From: Kolteria novifilia
Lineage (GTDB): Bacteria > Planctomycetota > Planctomycetia > Kolteriales > Kolteriaceae
Direction: 5' to 3'
NCBI GenBank assembly: GCA_007748055.1
Contig: CP036279.1
Coordinates: forward strand, 5,022,001-5,086,000
DNA length: 64,000 nt
Shown here: piece after piece, positions 8,240 through 16,299 of the stretch
Layout: every line of letters starts with the position of its first letter
Numbering within the stretch: the first letter of the stretch is position 1
Notes under the pieces: model-generated
Databases searched by the model: none
Seen by the model: the letters and a program-made list of their open reading frames with translations, nothing else
What the model was told of the DNA's origin: nothing
Program-made: the position numbers and the translations under genes

Positions 8240-9160
8240 ATGACCGCGTTCGATCCCCAGCAACTCAAGAAGATGCTCGACAATCCGCAGTCCGTCTCGG
8301 AATTCATCAAGGATCCCAAGGCCGCGGTGCAACAACTGCTCGACAACCTCGAGCATGTTTCACGGGCCTATGGCGTGATGCAGGAGAAGATCACCGACGC
8401 GGCCACCAAGGCGAAGGTCGATGCCTGCGCGGCCCAGATCGCCGAAGCACGCGAGAAGCTACCGGGGCTGACGCGTCAGTTCTTCGAGTACCAGGACTCC
8501 AAGAACAAGGAGAAGTCGCAACGAGTCGACAGCCTCAAGCAGCGTCTCGAGGAAGCTCACGCTCGCGCGGATGAGCTGAAGCGGAAGATCAAGGAACCCC
8601 TTCCCGAGCAGAAGCGGGCCGAGACTCCCAGTCTACCGCGCCTCGGGGAACCGCTTCGGACGAGCTTTCTCGAGTATTTTGGCCCCCACCCGATCATCAA
8701 AGGGTTTCGCGCCTCGATGAGCGGCAACGCCTCGTTCGCCGATTGGGCGTGGTCGGCGGTCACTCCGGGACTGGCGTCCGGTGAGCCGAAACCGGAAGAG
8801 CCAGTAGATCCCCCGGATCAAACGACCACCGCGCCAAACGACAGTGGCTTCACTCGCATGGAGAGCTGGCTCACCGATTCGGCGTTCGGCCCGAGCAACT
8901 TCGATGACGTCGTCGCGGCCCAGGACAAAGGCGTCGCCAGCGATAGCTCCCTGTGGAATTCCGTCGTCGTTTCCTCCCTGTCGAGCGTGACTCCCCTTCC
9001 CTCGAACGCCGGGGACACGAACGACTCAGCAACCTTCAAGGGAAAGGGCTCCCCCTCCAGCGACGAACGCGACGATGAGCAGGAGGGAAGGAAACGCTTC
9101 GAGAGCTGGATCCAAGAGACACTTCCCGACGAGGACGACGACGCTTCTTCGTCTTCGTGA
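8240..9160 (+). CDS. Uncharacterised helical protein of the spike island
   Basis: A 306-residue protein beginning 12 bp after its neighbour. Residues ~1-130 are charged and helical with heptad-like spacing (SLKQRLEEAHARADELKRKI), suggesting a coiled coil. A small Gly/Ser segment (~150-180, SGNASFADWAWSAVTPGLAS) follows, then an acidic Ser/Asp-rich tail that looks disordered. I do not recognise the family. Its place at the end of a VgrG-led operon makes it a candidate cargo, chaperone or immunity partner. A hairpin overlapping its stop codon suggests the operon ends here. Confidence 0.6.
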   Translation: MTAFDPQQLKKMLDNPQSVSEFIKDPKAAVQQLLDNLEHVSRAYGVMQEKITDAATKAKVDACAAQIAEAREKLPGLTRQFFEYQDSKNKEKSQRVDSLKQRLEEAHARADELKRKIKEPLPEQKRAETPSLPRLGEPLRTSFLEYFGPHPIIKGFRASMSGNASFADWAWSAVTPGLASGEPKPEEPVDPPDQTTTAPNDSGFTRMESWLTDSAFGPSNFDDVVAAQDKGVASDSSLWNSVVVSSLSSVTPLPSNAGDTNDSATFKGKGSPSSDERDDEQEGRKRFESWIQETLPDEDDDASSSS

Positions 9161-9188
9161 CGCGGATGTGAGTGCAAGCGTCCGCGTC
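9159..9188 (+). terminator. Inverted repeat at the end of the VgrG operon
   Basis: GACGCGGA at 9159-9166 pairs with TCCGCGTC at 9181-9188 across a 14-base loop. It begins at the stop codon of the last spike-island gene. There is no strong T-tract, so it may act as an mRNA end or a Rho-assisted terminator. Confidence 0.4.
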
Positions 9189-9247
9189 GCGATTGACGGC
9201 TCTCCTAGAGTGGCATGACCGATGACCATCCCTGGAGAGACCACGTC

Positions 9248-9667
9248 ATGCCCTCGCCGACCTCGGACTGGCTCGCTTGGATCGTCCTTCTCATCGCGGC
9301 CCTCTCGTTTGTCGTCCTTGGCGTCTTGGGCCTTTGGCGACCCGAACACCTCCTCGAACCGTTCGACTTGCCTGCGCGAACGACCACCGCACGCCAAGAG
9401 ATTCGGGCGATGTACGGCGGGCTGATGTTCTCGTTCGCGGCGATCATCTTCTGGGGAATGGGGTCGTCCCACGCACGCTTGTTCGCGCTTGTCCTGCTGG
9501 CGGTGTCGCTGTTGGGACTCCTTCTCGGGCGCGGCATCAACCTCGCGCTCGAAGGTCGACCGAGTTCCCTCGCGATCGGGATCGCCCTCTTCGAGTTCGT
9601 GATGCTCGCGTTGAGCGGCCTGGCTCTCTTTCTTCTCGAGCGTCCTTCCACCGGCTCACCCGGATGA
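9248..9667 (+). CDS. DUF4345-like small membrane protein
   Basis: A 139-residue protein with four predicted transmembrane helices: WLAWIVLLIAALSFVVLGVL, one around GGLMFSFAAIIFWG, ALVLLAVSLLGLLLG and a final helix ending LALFLLE. The motif AREIRAMYGG-type (here ARQEIRAMYGG) after the first helix is characteristic of DUF4345. The ATG at 9248 is chosen over 9215 because GGAGAG lies 8 bases upstream of it. It is convergent with the AI-2E-type permease. Function is unknown. Confidence 0.65.
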   Translation: MPSPTSDWLAWIVLLIAALSFVVLGVLGLWRPEHLLEPFDLPARTTTARQEIRAMYGGLMFSFAAIIFWGMGSSHARLFALVLLAVSLLGLLLGRGINLALEGRPSSLAIGIALFEFVMLALSGLALFLLERPSTGSPG

Positions 9668-9690
9668 CCGGTCGCCCCACCATGGCGCGA

Positions 9691-11529
9691 TCACTCGTCG
9701 GTTGCCGTCGGCTCGAGCCCGGCCCCGTCGGTGATCCCGGGAATCGACCGCCGCAGCACCACCACGTCGATCACGAAGACCGTCACCGGCGTCGCGAGCA
9801 AAATCCCCCAGACCCCGAACAGAAAGCCGCCGATCGTCAACACCGAAACACTCGTCACCGGATGAAGGTGCAAGAGGTTCCCCACGATTCTGGGATTGAG
9901 AAAACACCCCTCGAAGAACTGCACCGCCGCGATCGCGATGAACGCCTCGGCGCCCAGTAGGAGCGAGCCGTCTGTTTGCAGCGTCGCCGACAACGTGACC
10001 GGGATGCTCGCCAACAAGATCCCGACCACCGGGATCAGACTGCACACGAAGATCAGCGACACGAGAAAGAAGAGATTGCTCACCCCCAACAGCCAAAGGG
10101 TGACAAGCGACAAGAGTGAGTTGGCCAGCGCCACCAGCGCCTGCACCTCGAACGTCCGCCCGAGCAGACGACAGAAGATCGACAGCGCCGGAGCGTACTC
10201 GCGGTAGAAGTCGCGCAGCGAGCTGTCGGAGAGACAGCGGACACTCTTCACGAGGTTCTTCCAATCGAGGGTCACGAAGAAGGCGAGCATGATCGCGGTC
10301 AACAGTTCGATCGGAAGGACGACCGCCGCCTGCAGCGCCTCTTGCGACCACCCACCGAGACTCCCCAACAGCTTCGACCCATCGAGGCGGAGGTAGCGCT
10401 GAATCGAGATTGCCAACGGGTTGCTCTTCCACCACTGCTGCGCCAAGCGGCTCTCGGTCTCCTGGCGAAAATCGGCTTCGATCAGCGGCCGGGCGTCGGG
10501 ACTGTCGGCGATCGTCTCCTGGAAGGTCTTCTGAAACGCCGCCCGTCCCTTCCCATAGGCTTCCTCGAGTTTCTCGAAGTCGGCGAACGAGTAGGGAAAC
10601 TCCCTCGGGTTCTGACGACGCTCGGCCTCGTAGACGGTTTCGAAGTCCTTGCGATACGCGGGCGACGACCGTAGCGCTCGCATTCGCCTCGAAATCGTCT
10701 GTTGCTCCCATTCCTGCTTCCAGCGCGCGAGTTGGTCCGGCTTCGACTTGATCTCCTGGGCGATCGCCTCTTCGATCTGGGCGTCGCGCGTCGTCGGGCT
10801 AACCCGGGGAGAAGAGGATCGTTCGGGATGCTTGTCGCTCCAGCGAGCGAGGTAGTCGTCGCGCTTCGCCGCCAAGAGCTTGGGCGCGACCGTGTTGGCG
10901 AGCCACTGATCGAACGAGGCGGAGCTCTTCCCGCCGGAAGCCATCTCCGTCCTTAGCGACTTGAGCGTCGCGTCGTGATAGGTGGTTTCGAAGTCCGCCT
11001 GCACCGCCGAGAGCTGACTGCCGAAGGAACGATAAGCGCCGAGCCCGAGTTGATCATCCTTCTGGAACTCGGCAAGCGCCTCCTCGTAGCGTTTCTCCCC
11101 AGGCTTTCCGTAGTGCTCCCAGAAACTGAGCGACCCAACCGTGTTGCTCAGCAAGCTATCAAATGCCTGCTCGGGACGAAGCTGCTGCATCCGAATGAGC
11201 AACGTCTGTCCCTGTTGATAGAGCTTCGGCCCCAGCAGACTGCCGATCATGAACAGGACCAGCGTGATGATCGCGAACGCGGCGAGCGTCAGCAGCCGAT
11301 CGATCCAGACGCCATGAACGTCGCGTGGCAAGCGTCCCTGCATCGCCTCGACGAGCCGCCGGACAAAGTAGCTGAGCAGCACCGTCATGAAGATCAACAG
11401 GATCAAGCTGCGCAGCACATACAGCGCCGCGAAGAAGGGAGCCCACAAGAGGATCTTGTCCCAGGGAATGCGCCTCACCAGCGCCGTATTGCTCGGTGCT
11501 TGTTCGCTCGTGGCGCCGACATCCACCAT
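9691..11529 (-). CDS. AI-2E family (PF01594-type) transporter with a large soluble insertion
   Basis: A 612-residue membrane protein. Two N-terminal helix pairs (ILLWAPFFAALYVLRSLILL and a second around FAIITLVLFMIGSLLG) are followed by a long charged soluble region (~residues 95-375), then the conserved C-terminal permease core with FVCSLIPVVGILLASIPVTL, VQFFEGCFLNPRIVG and GGFLFGVWGILLATPV. The family exports small molecules and includes the TqsA autoinducer-2 exporter and Na+/H+ antiporters; typical members have ~350 residues, so about 200 are extra. The ATG at 11529 has AGGAGA 9 bases upstream and is preferred to 11580. Substrate is unknown. Confidence 0.82.
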   Translation of the reverse strand: MVDVGATSEQAPSNTALVRRIPWDKILLWAPFFAALYVLRSLILLIFMTVLLSYFVRRLVEAMQGRLPRDVHGVWIDRLLTLAAFAIITLVLFMIGSLLGPKLYQQGQTLLIRMQQLRPEQAFDSLLSNTVGSLSFWEHYGKPGEKRYEEALAEFQKDDQLGLGAYRSFGSQLSAVQADFETTYHDATLKSLRTEMASGGKSSASFDQWLANTVAPKLLAAKRDDYLARWSDKHPERSSSPRVSPTTRDAQIEEAIAQEIKSKPDQLARWKQEWEQQTISRRMRALRSSPAYRKDFETVYEAERRQNPREFPYSFADFEKLEEAYGKGRAAFQKTFQETIADSPDARPLIEADFRQETESRLAQQWWKSNPLAISIQRYLRLDGSKLLGSLGGWSQEALQAAVVLPIELLTAIMLAFFVTLDWKNLVKSVRCLSDSSLRDFYREYAPALSIFCRLLGRTFEVQALVALANSLLSLVTLWLLGVSNLFFLVSLIFVCSLIPVVGILLASIPVTLSATLQTDGSLLLGAEAFIAIAAVQFFEGCFLNPRIVGNLLHLHPVTSVSVLTIGGFLFGVWGILLATPVTVFVIDVVVLRRSIPGITDGAGLEPTATDE

Positions 11530-11740
11530 GTCGCTTCGTCTCCTCTTGCTCACCTGGCACGAATGCAACGCGCGCTCCAATGATCCTCGCGGGTCATCGA
11601 ATTCAGCACCGGCTGTTGCTCCAACGTCAGGCTGTTCTACGATGAACGCGACGGTGCGTCGTGGGCCAGATCAGCAATGGCGGTGATGGCGACCTTCACC
11701 AAGTACCAGGCTCCCCGGTCGGGGCGCCATCCACCGCTCT

Positions 11741-11780
11741 CGCGTGGGCATGCTTGAAACACGCACGCTCGGGCATGCCG
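11741..11780. repeat. Degenerate family C palindromic repeat
   Basis: GCGTGGGCATGCTTGAAACA followed by a diverged copy ending GCTCGGGCATGCC. It shares the GTGGGCATGC core of the arrays at 2918 and 16101. It lies just upstream of the MFS gene, whose open frame runs through it artificially. Confidence 0.55.
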
Positions 11781-11821
11781 GGAACAGCGGCCGCGAACGT
11801 CTCTTGCCGAGGAGCAACAAC

Positions 11822-13060
11822 GTGACCTCTTCGCCCACCTCGGTCGCGACTCGTGCCGCGGTTCCCTCGCTGTTGATTCTCGCGTACATGTCCGCCGTCG
11901 GTCCTTTCGGTGACACCGAATACACCCCCTCCCTACCAAGAATCGCTCGCGAGCTTCACGTCACCTACGGCACCGCCCAGTTGACGATGAGTTCCTACCT
12001 ACTCGGCTACGCTCTTAGCCAACTGCTCTACGGCCCCTTTTCGGACCGGTTCGGACGTAAGCCGATCATGCTTTTCGGAGCCGTCATGTTTCTGATCGGC
12101 TCGATCATTTGCGCGATGAGCCCGACGATTCGCATGCTGATCGGGGGCCGCTTCGTCCAATCGATTGGAGCCTGCGCGGGAGGAGTCATCGTCAATGCCG
12201 CGGTGCGCGACGCCTTCGCGCCGGCCGAGCGGGCGCGCATGCTGATGAAGGTCGATGTCGTCTTCGCTTTGGCCCCCGGGCTCGGACCGGTCGCGGGAGC
12301 GTTCATCGACAACTACTTCGGGTGGCAAGCGAACTTCATGTTGCTCGCGCTCATGGGGGCGATCCTCCTATTGGCGACGGCCCTTTTCTTTCCGGAGACC
12401 AACCACAACAAGAACATGTCCGCGATTACGCCCAGTCGCATCGCGGGCAATTACCTGATCGTGATCGAGAACGGCCGCTTTCTCTACCACGGCACCCTCC
12501 TGGGCATCGCCGTCGCGGTGATGTACTGCTGCCTGGTCGAGGCCCCCTCCCTCGTCATGGACACCTTGGGACTCCCGTCGAGTTGGTTCGCCGTCGTCGC
12601 CGCGACGCTCGTGGTGTCGTTCATGGTGGGGACGCTTGCGTGCGGTCTTCTCGAACGAAGGCTTCGCGTCGAGTCACGCATCCTGATCGGCTATTTGATC
12701 ATGATGGCGGGCACGATCTGGATGGTGGTGGTGGCGTTTGGTGGGTTCGTCACTTTCTGGCACATGATGGTGCCGATCATGGTGGTCTTCACCGGAATCG
12801 CGTTCGTCCTTCCCTTGGCCGCGGCTCAAGCGATGGCGCCCTTTCGCGATGTCGCCGGTTCGGCCTCGGCGATGCTGGGATTCCTGGAGATGGGGATCCC
12901 TTCCCTGGGCACCTTTGGCGTGAGCGTGCTCAACGAGTCGCCCGCCAAGGACATGGCGGTCTCGTTTCTCGTCCTCTGCGGAGTCGCCCTGATCTTGATC
13001 GCGTTCGGCTCGTTGCTCGAGGCCCGAGGCGTCACGCTTGAATCAGCTCCCGAGGAGTAG
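11822..13060 (+). CDS. Bcr/CflA-type MFS multidrug efflux transporter
   Basis: A 412-residue transporter with about 12 hydrophobic segments. It has the MFS motif A region GPFSDRFGRKPIMLFG between helices 2 and 3 and the drug:H+ antiporter motif C-like GLGPVAGAFIDNYFGW, both typical of the Bcr/CflA group. It probably exports toxic compounds across the inner membrane by proton antiport. The open frame reaches back to 11744 but that part is repeat-derived; the GTG at 11822 has GAGGAG 7 bases upstream and gives a normal-length N-terminus. Its last 29 bases overlap the convergent Cys-rich gene. Confidence 0.86.
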   Translation: MTSSPTSVATRAAVPSLLILAYMSAVGPFGDTEYTPSLPRIARELHVTYGTAQLTMSSYLLGYALSQLLYGPFSDRFGRKPIMLFGAVMFLIGSIICAMSPTIRMLIGGRFVQSIGACAGGVIVNAAVRDAFAPAERARMLMKVDVVFALAPGLGPVAGAFIDNYFGWQANFMLLALMGAILLLATALFFPETNHNKNMSAITPSRIAGNYLIVIENGRFLYHGTLLGIAVAVMYCCLVEAPSLVMDTLGLPSSWFAVVAATLVVSFMVGTLACGLLERRLRVESRILIGYLIMMAGTIWMVVVAFGGFVTFWHMMVPIMVVFTGIAFVLPLAAAQAMAPFRDVAGSASAMLGFLEMGIPSLGTFGVSVLNESPAKDMAVSFLVLCGVALILIAFGSLLEARGVTLESAPEE

Positions 13061-13274
13061 TGGACTCGATCGCCGGTCCCGGTTCCACCATGCACGACAT
13101 CTCCGACAACTCGCGATGGTTGAGTTCCACAAAGTACAAGCAGTTCGCCGGCTGAAACAGCTCCGCACTCTCCTGAAGCGGACACTGGCCCGCGTCCTCC
13201 ATCATGCCGTGACAACAGTTCCCAGTCGGGTTGAGGGGACACTGGGGACGGATCAATGGAAGACAACGGGGCAT
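13032..13274 (-). CDS. Small Cys-rich protein, paralogue of 13857-14069
   Basis: An 80-residue protein whose first ~50 residues align with the protein at 13857-14069: shared RxLPLxRPxCP, a CCHxMM pair, GQCP and CxYxV. AGGAG lies 8 bases before the ATG. Six Cys and one His in the conserved half suggest a metal-binding or disulphide-stabilised fold. No signal peptide or membrane segment is evident. The 3' end overlaps the MFS gene by 29 bases. I do not recognise the family; conservation between paralogues and the ribosome-binding site are the evidence that it is real. Confidence 0.68.
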   Translation of the reverse strand: MPRCLPLIRPQCPLNPTGNCCHGMMEDAGQCPLQESAELFQPANCLYFVELNHRELSEMSCMVEPGPAIESTTPRELIQA

Positions 13275-13689
13275 GGCTGCATCTCCTGGTCAGACAGAAT
13301 GTGGGTGAGCTACGCGACCGAGTGACGCTCGAAGACTTGGCCGCAACTCAGTCTATCCCTCTACCCGCCAACGAGGAGCACCGAATACTTGATTCCGACC
13401 ATTTAACACAAAATGGATCCCATGAGCTAATTCGTGCTGCACATCTTGACTTCACTACATCGTCCCAAGAACCAGGACACTTCGGTCGACGATACCACCT
13501 CCCCTACCTTCAGACAGAAGGCAAGGTCGTCGCACATGCGGCAATCGGCGAAAGGGATCATCCCTGACTCGTCGACCCACGAGCGATCACGCGCCCACTT
13601 GCTTTGGTCGAACAACCTTCTGGGTTGTCACTTCGAAGATGGGGGACAAAGGGATGAGATGTCCGGCGACATGGGAGGGGAATGGTAAC
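13275..13689. other. Gap with no convincing gene
   Basis: About 415 bp between the 80-residue Cys-rich gene and a MITE-like repeat. A 62-codon minus-strand frame (13427-13615, TTG start) contains CRMCDDLAFC but lacks a well-spaced ribosome-binding site. Base composition is lower in GC than the neighbours. I see no RNA gene. Confidence 0.4.
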
Positions 13690-13855
13690 CTAGGCTTCGT
13701 CTCAAAAGTTGATCGTTGGTCCGAGGCTCAGCGAGTTGGTGCGGGACGAGGAGGGCGAAGCAGGCGAATCCACTGGATTCGTCGATGCAGCCCGACAAAG
13801 TCCCGCGCCGACGCAGCCAGCCGAAGCCAGAGCCGACTTTTGAGACGGAGCCTAG
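13690..13855. repeat. MITE-like element, family B copy 1 (166 bp)
   Basis: The element begins CTAGGCTTCGTCTCAAAAGT and ends with the near-perfect reverse complement (CTTTTGAGACGGAGCCTAG), giving ~20-bp terminal inverted repeats. The interior shares CCGAGGCTCAGCGAG and AAGTCCCGCGCCGACG with copies at 47879 and 49423. It ends 1 bp before the stop codon of the Cys-rich gene at 13857. It encodes no transposase. Confidence 0.85.
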
Positions 13856-13856
13856 T

Positions 13857-14069
13857 CTACTCGGTCGCCGGCGGCCTCTCGTCCCGAGCGGATCTGTCGA
13901 ATGGGAGCCAGTCCTCAGGTTTCACGAGGTACGTGCACTCAATCGGGTGAACCACTTCATCATCATCCTGACACGGGCACTGGCCGGATTCGTCCATCAT
14001 GGCGTGACAACAGAAACCGTCCGGATGGTAAGGACACTTGGGACGGGTTAAAGGAAGGCGACGGAGCAT
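13857..14069 (-). CDS. Small Cys-rich protein, paralogue of 13032-13274
   Basis: A 70-residue protein beginning MLRRLPLTRPKCPYHPDG, with CCHAMMDESGQCPC and CTYLV, closely matching the neighbour at 13032-13274. AAGGAG lies 8 bases upstream of the ATG. Cys/His spacing suggests metal binding or disulphides, and the C-terminal ~20 residues are polar and not conserved. The two genes are on the same strand about 580 bp apart, separated by a MITE-like repeat, suggesting a local duplication later interrupted. Function unknown. Confidence 0.7.
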   Translation of the reverse strand: MLRRLPLTRPKCPYHPDGFCCHAMMDESGQCPCQDDDEVVHPIECTYLVKPEDWLPFDRSARDERPPATE

Positions 14070-14316
14070 GGTCGCAACTCCTTGGGAAGTGAACGCGGGG
14101 CGTTCCGCGTGGCAGAGGAGAACTAGTCATCCCGCACCAATGGTAGTCTACTCCCGCCTTTCGTGAGGAAAAGCAAGAATCGCCCGCTCTCATCGAATCC
14201 ACATGAAACGGACCTCAAAGCCCCAATTCCGTTATCCCACGAGCCACGACTCCACCCATACATGAACCCACTCTACTTCTTTTGCGCGAACCCTCCCCCT
14301 CCCCTCCAAATGACCA

Positions 14317-15255
14317 TCACGACTTCCTCAGGCATGCGTCGAGGTAGTCACGCGAGCGGTTGATCTCCGCGGTGATGGCGGAGGCCGACTCGAGGATCGG
14401 CACCCCGCGCGGAACCGGGTGCATGAAGATCTCCGTGTATCCCCCGTAGTCGATCGCTCGCAACGCTTCGAGGATCGGCTTGAAGTCGAGCGGTCCCCGG
14501 CCAGGCATCTGCAACAGTTCACGTTCCTTGGGTAACTTCTTCTTCGACCCCATCCCATGCTGTTGGGCGTAGAAGAACTTCACCGCCGGCCCCGACTCCC
14601 TCACGAGATTCGCGATCAGCTCGCTCTCCTGCGAGAGATGGTGGGGGGCGAACGCGATGCCAAGCGCCGGCGACGAAACCATCTCGGCGAACCAACGAAT
14701 CGAATCGGGCGACTCGATGAGACTGTTCGCGTGGTTCTCGACCGCGATGGTGCAGCCCCGCTCTTCCGCTTCCGCCACGTGCGGCTTCAACTGATCGACG
14801 AAGGCGCGCACCGCCCGCTTGAGTTCGCCACCCTCGAGCCCGCGCGGTCCGCGAGCTCCACAGACCAACACGACGTTTTCGCCGAGTGACGACGCGAACC
14901 GCATCTCCTTCCGCAACCCCAGCGGCCCCAAGCGATAGCAAGCGATCCCGCCGAGCCGGACCTCGTGCGCCTCGAGCATCTTCCGAAACTGCTCGACTCC
15001 GAGCGTGTCGACTTCCTCGCGCTGGGTGCCATGAACTCTCGGCCACAGATCGATGGCGTCGGCACCGGTCTTGTGAACTTCGGGAAGTATCGCTGACAGC
15101 GGCATGTCGCCGTACATTGCCGAGGCGAGGATGTAGCGGAGCCGGAACGTCGCGTTGGGCCGATCGGCGTCCCCCAACGCCGTCGAGGCCATCCCGACGG
15201 CTCCCGCGAGGGCACCTTGGCAAAAGGCGCGTCGAGTCGTCGTTGGCGTGGTCAT
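14317..15255 (-). CDS. Tat-exported sugar phosphate isomerase/epimerase-like TIM-barrel protein
   Basis: A 312-residue protein with a twin-arginine signal ([20 protein letters not shown]) and a xylose-isomerase-like TIM barrel. Family features include [27 protein letters not shown] (metal-ligand Glu strand) and the terminal [13 protein letters not shown]. Such proteins isomerise or epimerise sugars or inositols, and planctomycetes carry many exported paralogues. Its ATG overlaps the TGA of the dioxygenase-like gene (ATGA), and AAAGGAG precedes it, so the two are coupled. A role in sugar-acid or polysaccharide breakdown in the periplasm is inferred; the substrate is unknown. Confidence 0.83.
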   Translation of the reverse strand: MTTPTTTRRAFCQGALAGAVGMASTALGDADRPNATFRLRYILASAMYGDMPLSAILPEVHKTGADAIDLWPRVHGTQREEVDTLGVEQFRKMLEAHEVRLGGIACYRLGPLGLRKEMRFASSLGENVVLVCGARGPRGLEGGELKRAVRAFVDQLKPHVAEAEERGCTIAVENHANSLIESPDSIRWFAEMVSSPALGIAFAPHHLSQESELIANLVRESGPAVKFFYAQQHGMGSKKKLPKERELLQMPGRGPLDFKPILEALRAIDYGGYTEIFMHPVPRGVPILESASAITAEINRSRDYLDACLRKS

Positions 15256-16022
15256 CGTGGGACTCCTTTGGTGGTGAGCGAAGTGGTGGGTCGGCCCTCT
15301 TCCAGGAATGGGACCGCCAGGTGCATCGGCTCCTCGGCCCCGGGTCTGAGAATCGGCTCGGGCGAGTACTGCGTCACGTAGGCCCGGCGTGGCTTGTCGG
15401 TGGCGTTGGGGCCGCTGCGATGAAACACCAGCGAGCTGAAGACGATGAGGCTTCCCTCCGGCACGATCGCGGGCACGCCTTGTTCCTTGCCAAAGTAGCC
15501 AACCTTGTCCCCGGTCTGGGGATCGCGAACGTGCTCGACCAACGACCGGATTCCAACCGTCGAGTAGGGAAGTACATACGCGGTCCCGTTGTCGACGGTC
15601 ATTTCATCCACCGCCGCCCAGACCGTGACGTAGGGTCGGTGCGGAAACCCAAGATAGCCTCCGTCCTGGTGCCACGAGAACGCGATGCCCCGCTCGGCCA
15701 TCTTGACGACGTACTGATCGTAGAAGAGAAACGCGCGATCCCCGATCGTCGCCCGGCACACCTCGGCCATCAGTTCGGAGAAGACATAGTCCGCCAGCCG
15801 CGGGGCGCGGTCGTACTTCTTGGCGATATGGTAGCGTTTGCCCCGATGGCTGATGTGGAGGTGGTCCGTCCCCAGCCGATCCATCTCCTCGTGCATCGCG
15901 TCGATGAGGTAGTCACACGCCTCCCGCAGGATGGTGAGCATCTCCTCCGAAATGACCGATTCGAGGATGAAGTAACCCTCGTCGCGGTACTGTTGTCGCT
16001 GCTGTTCGGAAATCATCATCAT
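15252..16022 (-). CDS. Phytanoyl-CoA dioxygenase (PhyH) family protein
   Basis: A ~256-residue Fe(II)/2-oxoglutarate-dependent oxygenase-like protein. It opens [19 protein letters not shown], typical of PhyH proteins, and has the iron-ligand motif HQDGGY (HxD) and a distal [11 protein letters not shown] containing the third His, with RRAYVTQY providing the likely 2-oxoglutarate Arg. These enzymes hydroxylate small molecules in the cytoplasm; there is no signal peptide. Three consecutive ATGs occur at 16022, 16019 and 16016; GGAGA best fits the last, so the true start may be 6 bases inward. The frame extends to 16124 only through repeat-flanking sequence. It is coupled to the isomerase gene. 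Confidence 0.84.
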   Translation of the reverse strand: MMMISEQQRQQYRDEGYFILESVISEEMLTILREACDYLIDAMHEEMDRLGTDHLHISHRGKRYHIAKKYDRAPRLADYVFSELMAEVCRATIGDRAFLFYDQYVVKMAERGIAFSWHQDGGYLGFPHRPYVTVWAAVDEMTVDNGTAYVLPYSTVGIRSLVEHVRDPQTGDKVGYFGKEQGVPAIVPEGSLIVFSSLVFHRSGPNATDKPRRAYVTQYSPEPILRPGAEEPMHLAVPFLEEGRPTTSLTTKGVPR

Positions 16023-16100
16023 GTCTCCGTCGCTCCGCTCGCATCGAGATGCCGAGCAATTGAAAGCCCCCCCGGCATCAAGATGTGGCTGGGTGCCATG

Positions 16101-16230
16101 CTCACGCTTGCGTGGGCATGCCAAAAGAACTCACGCTTGCGTGGGCATGCCAAAAGAACTCACGCTTGCGTGGGCATGCCAAAAGAACTCACGCTTGCGT
16201 GGGCATGCTGACAGGACTCACGCTTCTAGG
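16101..16230. repeat. Tandem array of 29-bp palindromic units (family C)
   Basis: Four copies of a 29-bp unit begin at 16101, 16130, 16159 and 16188, with a degenerate fifth at 16217. The unit contains CACGCTTGCGTGGGCATGCC, whose CACGC-TT-GCGTG core is a perfect hairpin, then AAAAGAACT. The core is the reverse complement of that in the 2918 array, but the linker differs. It is followed at ~16239 by TGGCTGCTGGTCAGCCAGTG, a family A palindrome. It lies between the Gfo/Idh and dioxygenase genes. Confidence 0.92.
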
Positions 16231-16299
16231 GTGCCCCTGGCTGCTGGTCAGCCAGTGCATCTGTCGACCCGGTGGATAGGCCGAGCCGCACACAGCACG

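Noticed and set aside
13427-13615. A 62-codon minus-strand frame with CRMCDDLAFC between the Cys-rich paralogues
   Set aside because: It needs a TTG start with GAAGG directly abutting it, and does not match the paralogue motif; too weak to call a gene.
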